64,000 bases of DNA from Amia ocellicauda. Its lineage: Eukaryota > Chordata > Actinopteri > Amiiformes > Amiidae. Position numbers and translations under genes: made by a program. The notes under the pieces were generated by a model. It searched no databases. It was given only the letters and a program-made list of their open reading frames with translations, and was not told the origin of the DNA. Where the stretch lies: contig NC_089856.1 in the NCBI RefSeq assembly GCF_036373705.1, positions 4,427,001 to 4,491,000 of the forward strand. Reading direction: 5' to 3'. Positions 10,601-25,600 of this stretch are shown piece after piece (within the stretch, counting starts at the first letter, position 1; the number at the start of each line of letters is the position of its first letter).

Positions 10601-13600
10601 TTATTTTCTTAATTGTTTATATAGTTAATGGTTTAATGTTGTTCATTCATTCAATCATCAGTTTGTTTTCACTCCTTTCTGGGGACTACTTTAATTATTA
10701 GTTTCCTGGAGTTGTATTACACCTATCGTCTTTAGGTTATTCAATCAGCTATTGCCTTCTAGGATATTCAATCAGCTAAAACAGTTAAACAGTATAAAAG
10801 TTGTGTTTGGGTAAAGTATTTGGTTAAAAACATGTCTTTGATATCATCTGCTGCCAGAAGAATGCTGACCAGCACGAGTCAACTCATCAAACACAACAAC
10901 AACAGTAATAAACTCAGGTCTATGTTAATTATTATTATGTGCTAAATCTGTATTTTAACAAGATGTAATCACTTCTGATAGATAAAACTGCAACCTATTG
11001 TCTATCTGAAGATACAAAAAGGCTTCTCCAACTCACATCCTTAATCCTTTTTTTCACTTCATGTGAGAGGTTAATCTGTATACATTTTTACAATAAACTC
11101 ATTACTTCTTCATCAGTGTTTCCTGAGAATTTACTACATTAGTAAGCTGGGTTCTGATTTTTGTCAGTTTGAAAGCATGGACCCCCAGTAAAGGATGCTA
11201 GGGTGCAAGGGGCTTATCTCAAGACTGTCATCTGTTGACTCCTGTAGCCCATTCGGATCTTCTCTTAGACACTCTTTGATCTCACCCATGACCTCCAGCT
11301 GTGTGTGCAGGAAACTGTCTGCCTCGTCCTGGAGGGTGCTGTGGGATCGCAGGGGAACGGGGAAGAATCCATAGGACTCGCGGTTACAAAGAAACATCTG
11401 AACGTCTGGGAAAAAAAGAGACAAAACAGATTAGCCGGAGAAGAATCTTGGGCCATTTTAGCGTGAAATTAGTTTTCGTTTACTGGCAGCTTTGAAGGAA
11501 TTTTTCACCAAGACAAAAACAACTGCATTGTAACCCCCCCGAACTAACAAACATGAGCTGATTTGGGTCTCAAGCTGGGCTGGGACTGATTTAGGCCTGG
11601 ATTGTCAGGTTGCAGCAGAAACCCACGCGGGATACAATAGTTATCTAATAAAAATAGATTCTGATCTACAGATGTGATTAGGTTTCATCTCGTTAGATGA
11701 ATATGGCAAATTCCTTTAAATAAAAATGGATCGAGTCCTGGCAAGTTTTGTACGCTACACTGGGTGTTTGAATTTGGTCTGTCATCGTAACATAGATAAA
11801 GCTCCTTCATCAGGAAACATGGTCTCTTGTAACAGAATGATCCTGGTTTTGGAGAGTCTCCCTTTTGGACTTCCTCCATCAAAGATTTGTTTCTTGTGTG
11901 TTGTTTTGTGCTTGAAAACGTCTCTCCCTCTCTATTTACATCTCTCATGATGATTTTTGTTTCTTTTCTTCTTGGTTCAATAAAGGTGCTTAAAAAGTCT
12001 AAATTTTCGCTCCCTCTTATCTCTCCTCTCTCTCTCGCTTACCAGCCATACGGGCCGAGAACGCAAAGACGATGATGTCATCGAAGGCCCAGGTGTAGTC
12101 GGGGTGGGGGGGGTAGAAAGCCAGCTCGCGTGACGCCTCCTTCCTCAGGTCAATGAGGAAGGTGGAGTGCACCATGGGCACCGCAAAACATCCCTGCCTC
12201 TCCTGCTTCCGAATGGGCATGTAGGCCGGAGTGCGCTTATAGTAGCCCTGCAATTGAGGGACGGAGAGTCAGGTTTAAATACTCTTCATAGGGAAGTACC
12301 CAATAAAAGCATATATATTTGTTTATTTGTTATAGTTCCTCTCCATTACAATGGGGAATAATAATTAAGAACATAAGAAGAACATAAGAAAGTTTACAAA
12401 TCGACAGGAGGCCATTCGACCCATCGTGCTCGTTTGGTGTCCTTTAAAAACTAAATGATCCAAGGATCCTATCCAGTCTATTTTTAAATGTTCCCAAATT
12501 TTCAGCATCTACCACATTGCTGGGGAGTTTGTTCCAGATTGTGACGCCTCTCTGTGTGAAGACGTGTCTCCTGTTTTCTGTCTTGAATGCCTTGATTTCT
12601 GTCTTGAATGCCTTGAGCTTATTATTAGCTTTTTGTTATTTCAGAAGTGTTGGAATGTTCCAAGGTGTTCCGGATTCCTAAAATCAGGAATGTTAACCAT
12701 AGCTAATGACCCGGACTATATTTTCCCAGCAGCCCTTACTAGGTGTGCTGTACCAAAGACATGTTGATCACTGAGGTTGCCCACCACCCTCTGCCCCTGT
12801 GCCCCCCAGCCCTGCCCCGAAGGGTACCTGGGTAGTCATTCCACACCAGAAGTTTGAATAAGCCGCCCTGGATTCCAGCATAGGCGCCACTACAGTCTTA
12901 TTCTCTGTGATCAGCTTCCAAAGAACATCTGGATTTGTCAGGAGGTTGTCACAGTCCACCACCTGCATCACACAGAGGGAGGGGGGAGAAAACCAAACAA
13001 GATATACACTGTAAATCTGCAGGCAAATTTTCCATTGGATCGATTTTGGTAGGTGTTCTCGGACAGATTTGTGGTAGCTGGATGGGGAAAACGAATTCTG
13101 GGAGAGTGAGGGGGAGGAGGAGAACAGGGAGAAACGGTTTGAAAGAAAGAGAGGAAAATACAATTTAAAAAGTGATTTGTTTTGTCCCTGGGGAGTGAAA
13201 TTAAGCAAAACTGAGCAAAGCAGTTAGTTAGGATAAATACTACTAATAATAACAATAACAATAGAATTATCATGAATCTTAATGCGTTCCGTACTGTAGA
13301 TTATTATTCAGTTTTAAATACTTAGTGCTGTAAATGCTAGTAGTAGGCTTAAGAACTCTTGGCATATTCCTACAGAAGGTGCTATTACAGAGAGCACCAC
13401 AAGAGTGCAGTACTGATCCACAACTCTGAAGCTTCAGGGCAGACCTAGAATTAAACTGATTGAATAAGCATTGTTTAACAGCACTGAGGTTTGCTTGAAG
13501 ATTATAATTCTGTTGTATATATATATATTTTTAAGATGACAGAGGAAACGGTGACACACGTTTCGGGATTCCAAACAGTCCAAGACCTTTAGAAGGACAG

Positions 13601-16600
13601 CTGTGCCATAATTATCTCACACAAGGCACTGGATGTTTTGCTTTCTCTTTGCTTACTGCCTCCTGTGTATCGCTTGTACTTCAAACGGGTAGAAAAATGG
13701 TTGAATGACAGAAACATTTAAATAAATAAGCCGATGAATGCATCAATGGCTTTTGAACTAACAATATAGATCGCCCAAAAGAATGGTGAAAAATCAACCA
13801 AAAACTATGGGAATTGAAAATGCAATTTTTGCTCAACCTTCCATGCGTTTCCTTAGCAATAATGTTGTTGTTTTTCATCATTATTGCTTCTTCTCTACCA
13901 CAGAACACACTTATATGAGTGCTGGGCAAGCTTCAGTGCCAGTGCGCCTTTTAATTCCATCCCCACACAACACTTCCTGTTTGGGGCGAATGCTTACCAG
14001 GAAGTAGTCGGCCCACATTTCCCTGGAGGCATCCAGTGCGGCCTGCCTCAACTTCATGACGTGCTCGTAGCGGAGGTTCGTCCAGTGTTTGGGCCCCGTC
14101 TCATCCTCATAGGCCCTTGAAAGACGACATGGATCCCAGTTCAGACCAGATCAAGACCTTGGAACTTCTCTACAGCTGCATTTTTTACCCCATTCTAGTG
14201 TTCCTAGACTCCTACTGGGAATATTTTATACACAAGGGCAAAAAGAGGAGCGCTTCGGGATTTTAAAGACTCAAAGAATCAAAGCCCTTCATAATCTCCT
14301 GGAAAGAGATTCAGATTTTTGAGGCCAGGAATGATCCAGAAATGAAGAATCTCAACTAAAGGAAAGTATATTACAGAAATTAACAACTAACTATATATGC
14401 TAACTATACAATCAGATCTCATTTGCAATAAGGTGCCCAGTTCTGGTCACCAAACTACAAGAGGAGTATATAGGTAAAGGACAAGAGGGAACAAAAATGA
14501 TTAATTGGGACATCCCTGCTGTAAATTTTAAGAGAAAATATCTGGATACAATCTGCAGCCTCCTTACTGTGGGTCTTCCTGAGGCCTCCACTCCACGTAG
14601 TGATACAGACTCTGCACTTTGATGAGCCATTCACGCAGGATGGCCGTGGTGTTGTCCGAATTGTGGTCCGTTGCAACCCTGTGGACACGAGGAGAAGCGT
14701 CCCATTAAACAAGCAGAAGATGCCATCAGGGAGACGGTTACTTCAATTTCAATGAGTTCCTGACAGGATTAAATCAAGATTGGAGTAGCAGAAAATGTGC
14801 AGAGTTTCAATGGCTGCATCTTAATGTATGACATAAGTTTCCCTCACACCGTTAGACACAGACATGCTTGCTTCACTTCACTTGATAAACATAGAACATT
14901 TACCTGACACCTAAATAATTAACAGAATTATGAATTTTCCACATTTTTGCTCTGATGTATTACATCAGTAGATTACCCCAATTTTTAGTCCGAACAACAG
15001 TCTAGGGCCCAGCCCCAGACAACATTACAATTTCAAACTAGGCCCATACAAATCTATACCCAAGTTAAATCAGTTCAAAAGCAAACCTAAACTTAATGAA
15101 AGCCTAAGTTCACTGGGAAACCACACCAAAATGGACCCCTAATATCATCACCCAGCCTAATGTTATTCTAATGCAGAATGATGCTAAATTAGTCCAACTG
15201 ATGCTCTCTCAGGAACCTCAGTGTAACCATCAGACCATTCCTACCATCACCTGTCTCCCAAATTTAAACTTAGCATTATAAAATTGAAAACTGAGTGAAA
15301 GGAAGGAGGAAGACAATCGGTGTTGCACTAGGCCTGTTCACCACCAATACCCTTCCTCCCTCGACTCACTTCCTCCCTGACATGCACAAAATACCAATTT
15401 GCAAGCACAGAACGGGCAAAGTTAAAGCAGGAGACATGACCTAATCCTCGAACAAGCCAACATCTGTGCTCTGGGGACAGTTTTGTCTTCAGAGACCTGC
15501 ACTGCTTTAAACAAAGTACCATGTGTGATGATCGTTTGATATATTCTACATCTGCAGTCTTTTAAATAGCAAGGAAATGGATCGCATAACCACCAACTAT
15601 AGCATGCATAAAACTTTATTATTTTTCGGAAGTTAGTCACAGTCACAAATGACGTAGAATAACATTGTATTTCCGTATATCCTGGTATATTGTTTGGCAG
15701 TGAACACAGCAGGCAGAATCTTTAAGGGATATTGATCCAAAATACGCTTCAAAGCACCGTCAGACTGTGGGTCATGGCTTTGGAACTGGTTTCAGCTCAA
15801 ATTAATGTTGAACATAATTGTCTTAGTGTGGGGGATAGCCTATACATCTAAGTCATAGCGCATTACATATTTCTTCCCAAACAAACTACTACTACTTCTA
15901 CTGTAGTAATGATTATTACGATTATAATTAAGCTATAATGTATTAGTGATCTCTTACTAGGCATGCAAACCCCTAAATAGGTCAGGAATACAGTAGAGCC
16001 AGTGCACACATGAATACAAGCCCAGTCCTCCTTTTCTTCCCTGGATTGAATGGCCAGGTAACTGTGTGACCATACTGGGAGCATGAGAGCAATCCAGCCC
16101 CCACACAATAGCAGCCAACAGGAGTTTGAGTTTCCTGACGCAAACACAGCTCTGAACAATCACTTCGCAACAGCTTGGCAAAATAACAATGGCGTTGGGT
16201 TACAGAGGAACCCAAGACGGGCGAAATGAATACCCACTTGATATATGGGAATGCGTGCAGTTCATGTCAAGCCTCTTCACTTCCAAGATTCCCTAAACTC
16301 AATTTTGTTTGTTATTTCTTCGCCCGGGTGGCTGATCAGTAGGAAAAAGTTTCCACTCTGAGCACAGGGTGGGCCCTGTAATCCAGGCAGCGCTGGCTCC
16401 AATATAGACTATGTCAGAGTTCAGTGGTTCCTTAAATTTCCTTATGGAATTTTACAGTATAAGCCTACAATATACCCAAAATATCCTTTTTTTTTTTTTT
16501 TGCAAATTGTAACTCTACAGCATGATTGTAATTGATCAAAATGTGACTATTTGTAATTCAGACTCACAAAAAGCTGGAATTGCTTGTCATTTTAATTACA

Positions 16601-19600
16601 GTTGGTCCCGGTTCTCTTAACAATTGCCAATTCCAAACTGGGATTGTATATAAGAAAATGATGGGCATGCTCCTTATTTATGGAGGATAGAAATAAGACA
16701 AAGCAACAATCCTAACTGGATTCAATGATACAAGGACCCAGAGGACGATGACTAAGGACAAAGGAGACAAACAGCATGCAAGTCTGAAGGACAGGAGTTT
16801 CTGGGACAGGAAACCGGAGACCTACACACAGAGTGGCGGGGGCTGGAACTCTCCAGTCATGTTTATCACTATAAATCCATGGGATCATCCAACAGGCTGG
16901 ATGAATTTCTGAGCTCATGAAGTACCACACAACCCTCAGGTTCCTAAACTGTCCCAAAACATTTTTTTCTATGCATGCTTTTTTCTAGGCCATAAAAGAC
17001 GGCACCCTTATTTACACAAAGAGTTGCGGTAAGCTGGAACAATACCTCTCCCGATTGTGTCAGCTTGTAACCTGTGCTATGCAAAAGAAACTGCAGAAGA
17101 GAGTCTCAGTATATGTTTGTTTACGGAGTGCAGACACTTGTTCCCTGAATCAGCATGAGGCCAAAACCAACCCTCTAAACTATTGGAAACTGCACTGGCA
17201 ACGTGGACTTCAGAATCACTGGGACAGAAGAAGCGGCTTTTTAATACTCTATACTTAAACCAGACAGATAAGCAGCAACAGCAACAACAACAACACATGG
17301 GATGAAACGGTGTTTTTTAATGCCATTTAGAAATCTGTTCAGTCTAGTCTTACTTCTGGAAGTGTGGTATTTAAAAAGTCAAACGCATGAATCTCCAGAG
17401 ATTTTTGCAGGATTGGCAAGTGAAGATTTGATTCTTTCAGAACAACAAAAGCAAAAGGCAGATTGAATAGATATTCACAGCACTGTATATTTGTTGTATA
17501 TGTTGGTGTAACACTATATTTTAGAAAAAATGTATATACACAAGCTGCTAGGCAATCAATTAACCAATATCAATAAAATCAAATGAAAAGGTTGTAGGTT
17601 CACAATGTCACTGTCCTTTTGTGCTATAAATGTAAACCCTCATCCAATCGATTTGAATATTGTGATCTATATCCTTACACTATGCAATGTCCAAAATACT
17701 GAGATATTGTATTTCATGCATACAATTCCCTCCCTACCCTATCAAAGCAGACCAGGAACTAGTAAACTGAACCGCAGGTGCCCTTTCACTTCTCCATCCA
17801 TCTGAGGACTGAAAACTGATCTGCAGAATGAAAAAGACAGTAGCTCTGACCACCAAGTTACAAAGAAGGACTGCGCTACCTAGAAATACAGCTCAGATAG
17901 TTCTGGGTTTTGTGGGTATTACCACAGCTGAAGTAAATCGCCCAGAAGCACCATGCAATGTGCAGTTCGAAGCATTCTTATGTGAACACTAATAATAAGT
18001 AAGCGTACTATTATTTTTTGTATTTATTTATTAGCAGATGCCTTTATCCAGGGCATCTTACAATTTACACATGCAGCATTATAAAACATTACAAAAGTGC
18101 ATAGTACAATCAATACACAATACAATAAACATACATCCTAGTTCAATGAGGTAACGTGCAGACATTGTACACTTAAGTATGGAGAGATGGTCTCTAGGAA
18201 GCTCAGTGCTGCCTGGTCGAGATGAGGAGTAGTCAAGTAGTCGATGAGGAAGGGTCACATTCGGCGTATGTTGCTCAAGAAGAATCTGCAGGTGCGTGTC
18301 AGTGTGGAGATGTGCTGAGTGTAGGAGAGCGCAGGATCGAGGGTAGCTCCTAGGTTCTTAGTAGAAGAAGAGAGAGTCATAGATTCTAAGGGAATTGAGA
18401 TGGAGAGATTAGCAGAAGGTGAGGAGGAAGGGGGAAGAGGAGGAGATCAGATTTGGAAAGGTTGAGCTTGAGGTGGTGTGAGTGCATCCAGGAGGAGATA
18501 GCAGACAAAGAGGAAGAGATGCAAGAGGGGATGTGGGGGTCAGAAAAGCGAAAAGAAAGGAGGATCTGGGCAACCTCAGCATAGAAATTGTATTAGAAAT
18601 CATGGGATGCCCAGAGAGTGGGAGTGGGAGTTTTTAACCATCACTCCACTCAGTTCTATAAGTGCAGAGCTGTGTTGGAGGGTTAGGTAGTGCATTTGTT
18701 TAGCATCTTTCTCGTTCTTCAGAAACGGCCAGGAGAGATAAGGATCTTTTGGAACAAGGCAAACTGGGCTCCAATGAGGTGCAACGAAGTGAATTGTGTG
18801 TGAAACCTGAACTGACATACTGTATAGAAACACTTGAGTTTCAAGGACCAAAATTATACTTTGCAATCACAGTCAAGGACGTTCAAATTTAAAAATCAGG
18901 CTGCATGTGTCAATCTGAAAAACGACACCCTTACGAAGTGGTTAAGGAAGGTTAGTGCCCTGAGTTAAATTGAAGAAAGAGCAAAGAAAGAGGCAGTAGA
19001 TTTGCGCAGTGTGAGCGGGGTCCAGGCAGAAGGATCGAAAAGCAACTTTGGCATCCAGAGCATGGGTGTTGCCCTCGCCGAAATGACCAATGCCTTCTTA
19101 CAGTTGACAGGAGGAGAAGTGAAAACAGCCTTGTGTTCGAATGCAACTTCCTCAGAAGTCTTGCAAAATTCCCTGCAAAGAGCTGGACTGCGAAAATCTG
19201 CTCAGCTTGCTTTTGCGTGGGGGCCACCGTTAGCTCAGATCTCTCATCATTCACAGAAAGATCCTACCCATATCCAATGCCTTCATGCCCTATTTAATGC
19301 CCTCTATTCCAACTATCCTACTGATGGAATCTGTGCTTAAGGATTCAATATCTTACGCAGTGGAGCCACAATACACTCGGCGGCAGAGTTTTCAAATAAG
19401 GGAGAGGATCAACTAATGAGTATTTGTACAAACTGGCATTATGGGAGACAAATCCAGTCAAATTATTCAAATGAACTTCACAATGCTACATGAAGTCATT
19501 AGAGTGCAGATTAACTATTGGCTAATCGTACTTTCAGTTTGGAAGTATTCAATAGTCCTTAGAAAACAAAACAAAAGGTGCAAAACATACTGATCTTTTG

Positions 19601-22600
19601 AAATGACACATCAGTAATTACACGGTCAGACAACTTTACTGGTTGTACAATTTTCATCTTGTGGAAACAGCAATTTGATATAGATATTCCCTTTTCAGCT
19701 GACCTGCAGCAGAGAAATTGCTCCTGCATTTATTACGTTTCTTCAGAAAAGCATGTAGTTTGCAATGATTTACTTCCAAGGGAATATTAGCACAAACAAA
19801 TGCATGTAAAAAACTAAAAATACATAGATATAACTTTCTTTGCCCTATGTTTTCACTGGAAGAAGTTTCAAGTGTAGACTAAAGATAAATTACAAGCCAT
19901 GCAAAACAAATTATACCCATCGGTGAACAGAATACCAGGTCTATATTGTAGCGTGTGATGGCTTAATTAAACGCTTTTTGATCTCAATGTTTTTGAATCC
20001 ATGTTTAGTATAAATGGTAATTGAATAAATTACCTCATCATAATTTGTTTTTATTTTTCAAATAAGTCAAAGTGCAATTTGTTAATTTCTTATAGGAGAA
20101 TTCAATTGCCATAAATGGGGAGGCTGACGGGACATCTAGGGACTGGACTGGACAATTGGGGAAATACAAAAAAAAAGAAGAAAATGCAGGGTCCTAGTCA
20201 TAGGAAATGATTCTGTGAGCCCAAGGGCAATATTAAAGATTTCAATTTTTAGGTCAAAATGGACTGTTTTAGTTCTTGTCCCAGTGCTTTGGGTAAACCA
20301 GTGTGTGTGTAATCTGATGTACATGTCGACCTATTTTTAACAGGAAATATAAACAGTGTTTGGCCTCAGTTTCCTGTGTTTGGCTCTTAGGGAGGTAATT
20401 AAGTATATGTCTAAGGATGTTCATGTTTTTTTTAGTGTTTATCTGTTAGTCTACAGCCCATAAATGCTGAAATCAATCATTGCAAAGCCCCTCCATTTGG
20501 ATCACCACTGGTAAAAGCCCCTCCTGAAAGTACAGGCTGACCCTATAATTGAAACTCTAATGTTAGCAGTTTCTGGGGAGCCTGGATTCCAGTAAAATAT
20601 ATTTTGTTTAATAACAATAAATCAATTTGCATTTAGTATAGCTTCCCAATAAGCCGTTTCAATGCACTCACGGTCACAGATTTAAGACCAGCAAGGACAG
20701 TTTACAATAAAATTCACTGTGACAACAAAAGTAAATCTAGCAATCAGAGACAGAGAAAAACAAAACCTCCCCAAAGGGAAAAGCTCTGTGGGTCGAAGGC
20801 CCAATGGTTTGCCTCTACTCCAGACAGTCAGTTAGTGGTAGCAGGACTACAATAAAGTCACCAGGACCATAAATGACACAATGACAACCATGCTGCAGAA
20901 CTGCAATGGTTTGAAAGGTAATATCCCCTTCAGAGATGTTTGCATTTGTGCCTGATGGAGGTTGGGTACGCAACTGCACACACAGTTACTGAAGGACATA
21001 TACAAAGCAACACAAATACTTACAGTGTGTACTGCAATTATCAGCCAGCAAAATTAGCCTGTGCAGGATCATACATTTATCAAACTAAGCATGACTCTAA
21101 TTGAGATATAATTGATATACTACATTAATTACAAATTTCTGTCATTGATTCCAGATCTGGGTGGAGAACTACAGACGGGGCTGTTGCCTATATGTGCTGT
21201 GTTATAGCTCACTGGGCCCACGATCGCCCATGAGGTGGAGGCCTACAATTGGACTGGGTATAGTGGGCTGGAATGTGCCATGGCTTCCTCAGCTTGTGCG
21301 AGATCAGGACCATCTCCGACCTCAGAGTTATCACTCTTTATGACACCACAAACGTGTGCAGCACAACTCTAAATCAGTATAAAACAAACTTTCAACACAA
21401 GGACAGCCACAGGTGGAAACTGGAGTTAGCAGATACCTGACCCTCCTCTGTCTCTCACACTCGGGGACACACAGGGAGAGCATGTATACATTTTGAGTCT
21501 GTCAGCAGATGGAGTTTACATTGTTCTCGCCCAAGAGCCCTGAAAACTAAACAAAACAAAACCAAATATTTAAGAAGGTTTACTTGACATGCTGCTGCAA
21601 CTAGACAGGGAGGTCAGCACCACGGGGACAGGAGAACAAAGTTCTCTGTCAGACAGGTTAGAACTAAAGCGTAATTGCACATTTTTATAAAATGAAAAAT
21701 ACAAAATTCATGATCCAATTGCAATGGATTTAAATTGAGGCAAAGATTCCTTAGAACTGGACAGTGGGCAAGTAAGGGTTTGACTTCTTCAAAGCAAAGG
21801 AAATATTTTATGAAATGCTGATTAACATTTATTTGGTTGCTGGGAAGACCAATCCACTGCATTTTGACCATTTTGGGACTGACTGAAATGACCCTAAAAT
21901 ACAACTTTGGTGTCATTTATGGTATCATGACATCAAAACGTTTCTGTTCTGTCCCACTTTGACTGTGGTCTTCTTACACATTTTACTCCTTTCATTCTGC
22001 TACCCCATGCTTTAACCATGCTAACACTATATTAGGCTACACTACAGCTTAATAACACTATAAGGGTAACCCAGCTCAGGTGCAAAAAGCCTTTTCTATG
22101 ATGACTCATTGCACAATGATTGTCTAAGTGGAGAGAAATCAGGATTATTAAAGCACAGGCGAACCTAACCGCATCTTCAAATAAAGACATTTGGCATCAG
22201 ACCCAGGAACAGAACGCGCCAAGCAAGCCCTGCGGAAACGGACATATCTATTGGCCATAATTCACCATAAAAAAATAAAAATGAAAAGAAACAGAAGTTA
22301 GTGCGTCTGCTTTACCACGTAGATATCAGCTTTTAACTGCAGCTGCTGACCTAGCATTGCGCCACGCACTAGTGTAACTGTACAGTTTCCACCCAGACCT
22401 ACAGTACTGTGCTGTGCTCTGCACGTCCACCAACAGTACAAGGTATGTATTCATCTCACACTGACATGGTAGCATAACAAGCTGGTGCCAAATGTGCCAA
22501 CAGTATGACGACACGTGTGTCACTCTTTGTCCATACAAAGATGTTTGCCCTATTTATGTTATTTCTAGTGGATAGTTAACAGTTAACCCATTTGGGAAGA

Positions 22601-25600
22601 TGGAATCTCCAAAATCTGCTCCAAAATGAGACTGCTTTTTCCTCTGTTACCCTAGCATTCATCTTCAGTTGGGTATGGTGATGGTACACGTAAGGAATGC
22701 GTGTGCCCGCCCGTCCAAATGTGTTAAAATTTGCCTTTTAAAAGGATGACGAATAATTGGACGTAGTATTTGTGTCATACGTTATAATGATTAAAACCAT
22801 AGAACGTGCTTAGTTTGTTCGGGAACATTTATTCAGGCTGTGGAGTAATGAATGCAAATCCTAGCTGCCAGCTCTTTTGCCAGGTAAGGGATTAACATAC
22901 GTTGTAAAAACCTTTACCTCATCAAAAATCTCTACAGTGAACTATCTATGCTTGGATTTCTGTGCAGCCAGGGGCTTAGAGACACAGAGACATGGGAAAC
23001 ATTGAAAACAAGTACAGAAATAGAGAGAAGACTAGAGAACATGGCACTTACGGCATTGAAAACAGTACAAGGAAAATAAAACGGGTCTCTGAGGTCAGCA
23101 TTAGGAGAGGTGGGCCGGCTTCAGAATTCATGTTCTCTGTGATCTTTTTATCTTGAAAAAACAATGCACTTCTGGCTCAGTGAATAAGAAACTGACTTCT
23201 GTCTCAGCCTGCAATATTCAAAGCTCAGCTGTCATATTTATTAACAATTCTCTACCACAGAGCGGTGTTTGGCACCAAACTTGCAGCAACAGTCTGGCCT
23301 TTAATAGCAGAGCTGTTAACTTCATTTCCTTTGGGGTTCTTTTTTCCCCTTATCTGTTCCTCACAACCCCCAGGCTAGCATAACGTATAACGTGGCTGCT
23401 TATTTTGTTTAACTGCCTAACCTAGTTCTTTGTCCGAGTTCAGTTATTTTTCAGGTCCCTTGAATGGGGGAGAGATTTTAAATGACCCACAACAAGAAAT
23501 TACAACAATCAATAAATAACCAAACAAATGGAAGGAATATTTTAGATTTTTATATATAAATCAGGTGCACATGCTGTAGCTGGTATGTTCTGCTGTGTAA
23601 GTGGCTGCGTTTCCCAGTTCTATGCAACTCAGTGTATTGGCAGGACAAAATTACTTGTGTGGCCAAAACACTTTAAATTATGGAAAATACCATGACACAG
23701 TAGCACACACAGATTCAAAATTAATAAAACACACACACTGCCTCTTTACCCTCCCACTCCCATAAATCCCTATACACCCTCCCTACACTATCCTTCTATA
23801 TATGAGACCAATCTGCTTATATATGTGTGTGTGTGTGTGTGTGCGAGAGAGTGGGGGGTTAGAATGCTCCATTTAAAAATGCTAAAAATCTTTATAACTT
23901 CCCTCATAACCCCTCCACCCCCTTAGCGAACTCTCTTTGCCCCGGTGCTCCAATAGCATGCCAATTATGCGGCGAATCGCCACCAGGCACAATAGCAGTG
24001 AATTTCCTTTCTGTTTTGTTTGGAGATCTGTAATCCATGTGTCCAAGGATATCAGTGCACCGACGCGTTCCTTATTCAGATCTCTGGTTTTCTAGACACG
24101 TCCCATTCCAGCCATACGGAGAGCAGGCTGGCAACAGAAACCTGTCTAAAGTATCTTACAGTGAGATCATAACAAATGATCATATGGCATTTATTTACAT
24201 TTTATCATCATTAATTATTAGTAGTAAACTTACTTACAACCAACCAGAGAAAGACACAGTAATGATAATAGCAGCAGGACTCCAATTCATTTTATTGACA
24301 AGGAAAACCCAGGTTACAGGTGGATTGTTACTGGCACAATCTAGTTAAAATACCATTCCCGGTTACAACTCCTCATCACTGCCCCATAATCCAGACTGCT
24401 GCTACAGTTGTAGTCCTTATGCACCACTGATCAACTCCTGGCCCTAACTGACTGCCTGGGGGGTGGGGAGGGGCACCAGGCCATCGAGGTATTTTTCTCC
24501 TGGGGAGATTTTTTTGTTTCTCTCTTGTCTGTGGCTGAAGGTTTTGTTGACTTTTATGGTCAGAGTGACCATCAAGTAACAGTCCTTGTTCCTCTGAAAT
24601 CTGAGAAGGCAAGCGCGCTGTTACAACATATTGTGAGGGGTGCCACACCAAATTAGGCCCATTATAAATAAGTTAACAAAATCCACTGATTGATTGATGC
24701 AGTACTGTTCTCCAGCCCTAGTCCTGGCCAGCCCACTGCACAGCTAAATTAATTCATTCTGACATTTTTTTATGCAGGCAGTGTTGTTAGCCACCCTGCA
24801 CACCCTGTAGCCCCTCAAGGACCTTCGACTCACATAAAAACAAGGCACTGGCCTTTGCTTCATGGATTAACCTAATATGCATTCCCAGTTAGATAGATGC
24901 TTTAGGAGGAGAGAGGAGAGAGGAGGGTGATGTCTATATAACCATCTGCATTGGGTTCTTCACTACTATACTCCCAGTCCCTTCCACTTGTGACAAAGGG
25001 CACAGAAACCACAGATATTTGCTTGAATTAAAATAGAGTACAAGGCCTCATTTGTATTCCTTTAAGACTCTTCACTCACTTGCCAATTTTTGATGCCCTG
25101 CACTGTATCAACACACCCGTACAGCAGCTCTAGGGAAAAACAGTAACGTGAGCCACCGGCTTTGGGAGGCCGAAAAATACCTTGCATTGTGGGACATGCG
25201 ATGTGTGGTCTGTGTGTATCAATCCAAGCCCTGTCAGTTAGACAAAGGGTGATTTACCCTTATGTTCTCTCACACCAACTGTAAAGTTACAATATTCTCA
25301 CATACTGATTAAAGCACATGTACGGCACAGTAAATCCTTTCGCAGCTTGAATGGATTTGGGAAAAAACATAACAAAAAACAATCCCAGAGTGGGGGCTCT
25401 GTGGTCTCATCAAGCCAGCACTCTCTGCATGGGGACAATGTTAAACACTTTGTATATTTACTGTGCTGCAGTCTGAACTGGACAATGACAAGGGAAACAG
25501 ACACAGGAGGATTCCCGAGAACAAGGCTCCAACGAAGCTGAATGAGCAGCAGCTGTGATCAAAGTAATGGACGAGACACAGCTGTAATACTACACACTTG

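Noticed and set aside
19002-19340. 112-codon open frame in COLGALT1 intron 1
   Set aside because: No recognised domain, no consistent splice sites and no repeat-protein similarity; most likely chance.
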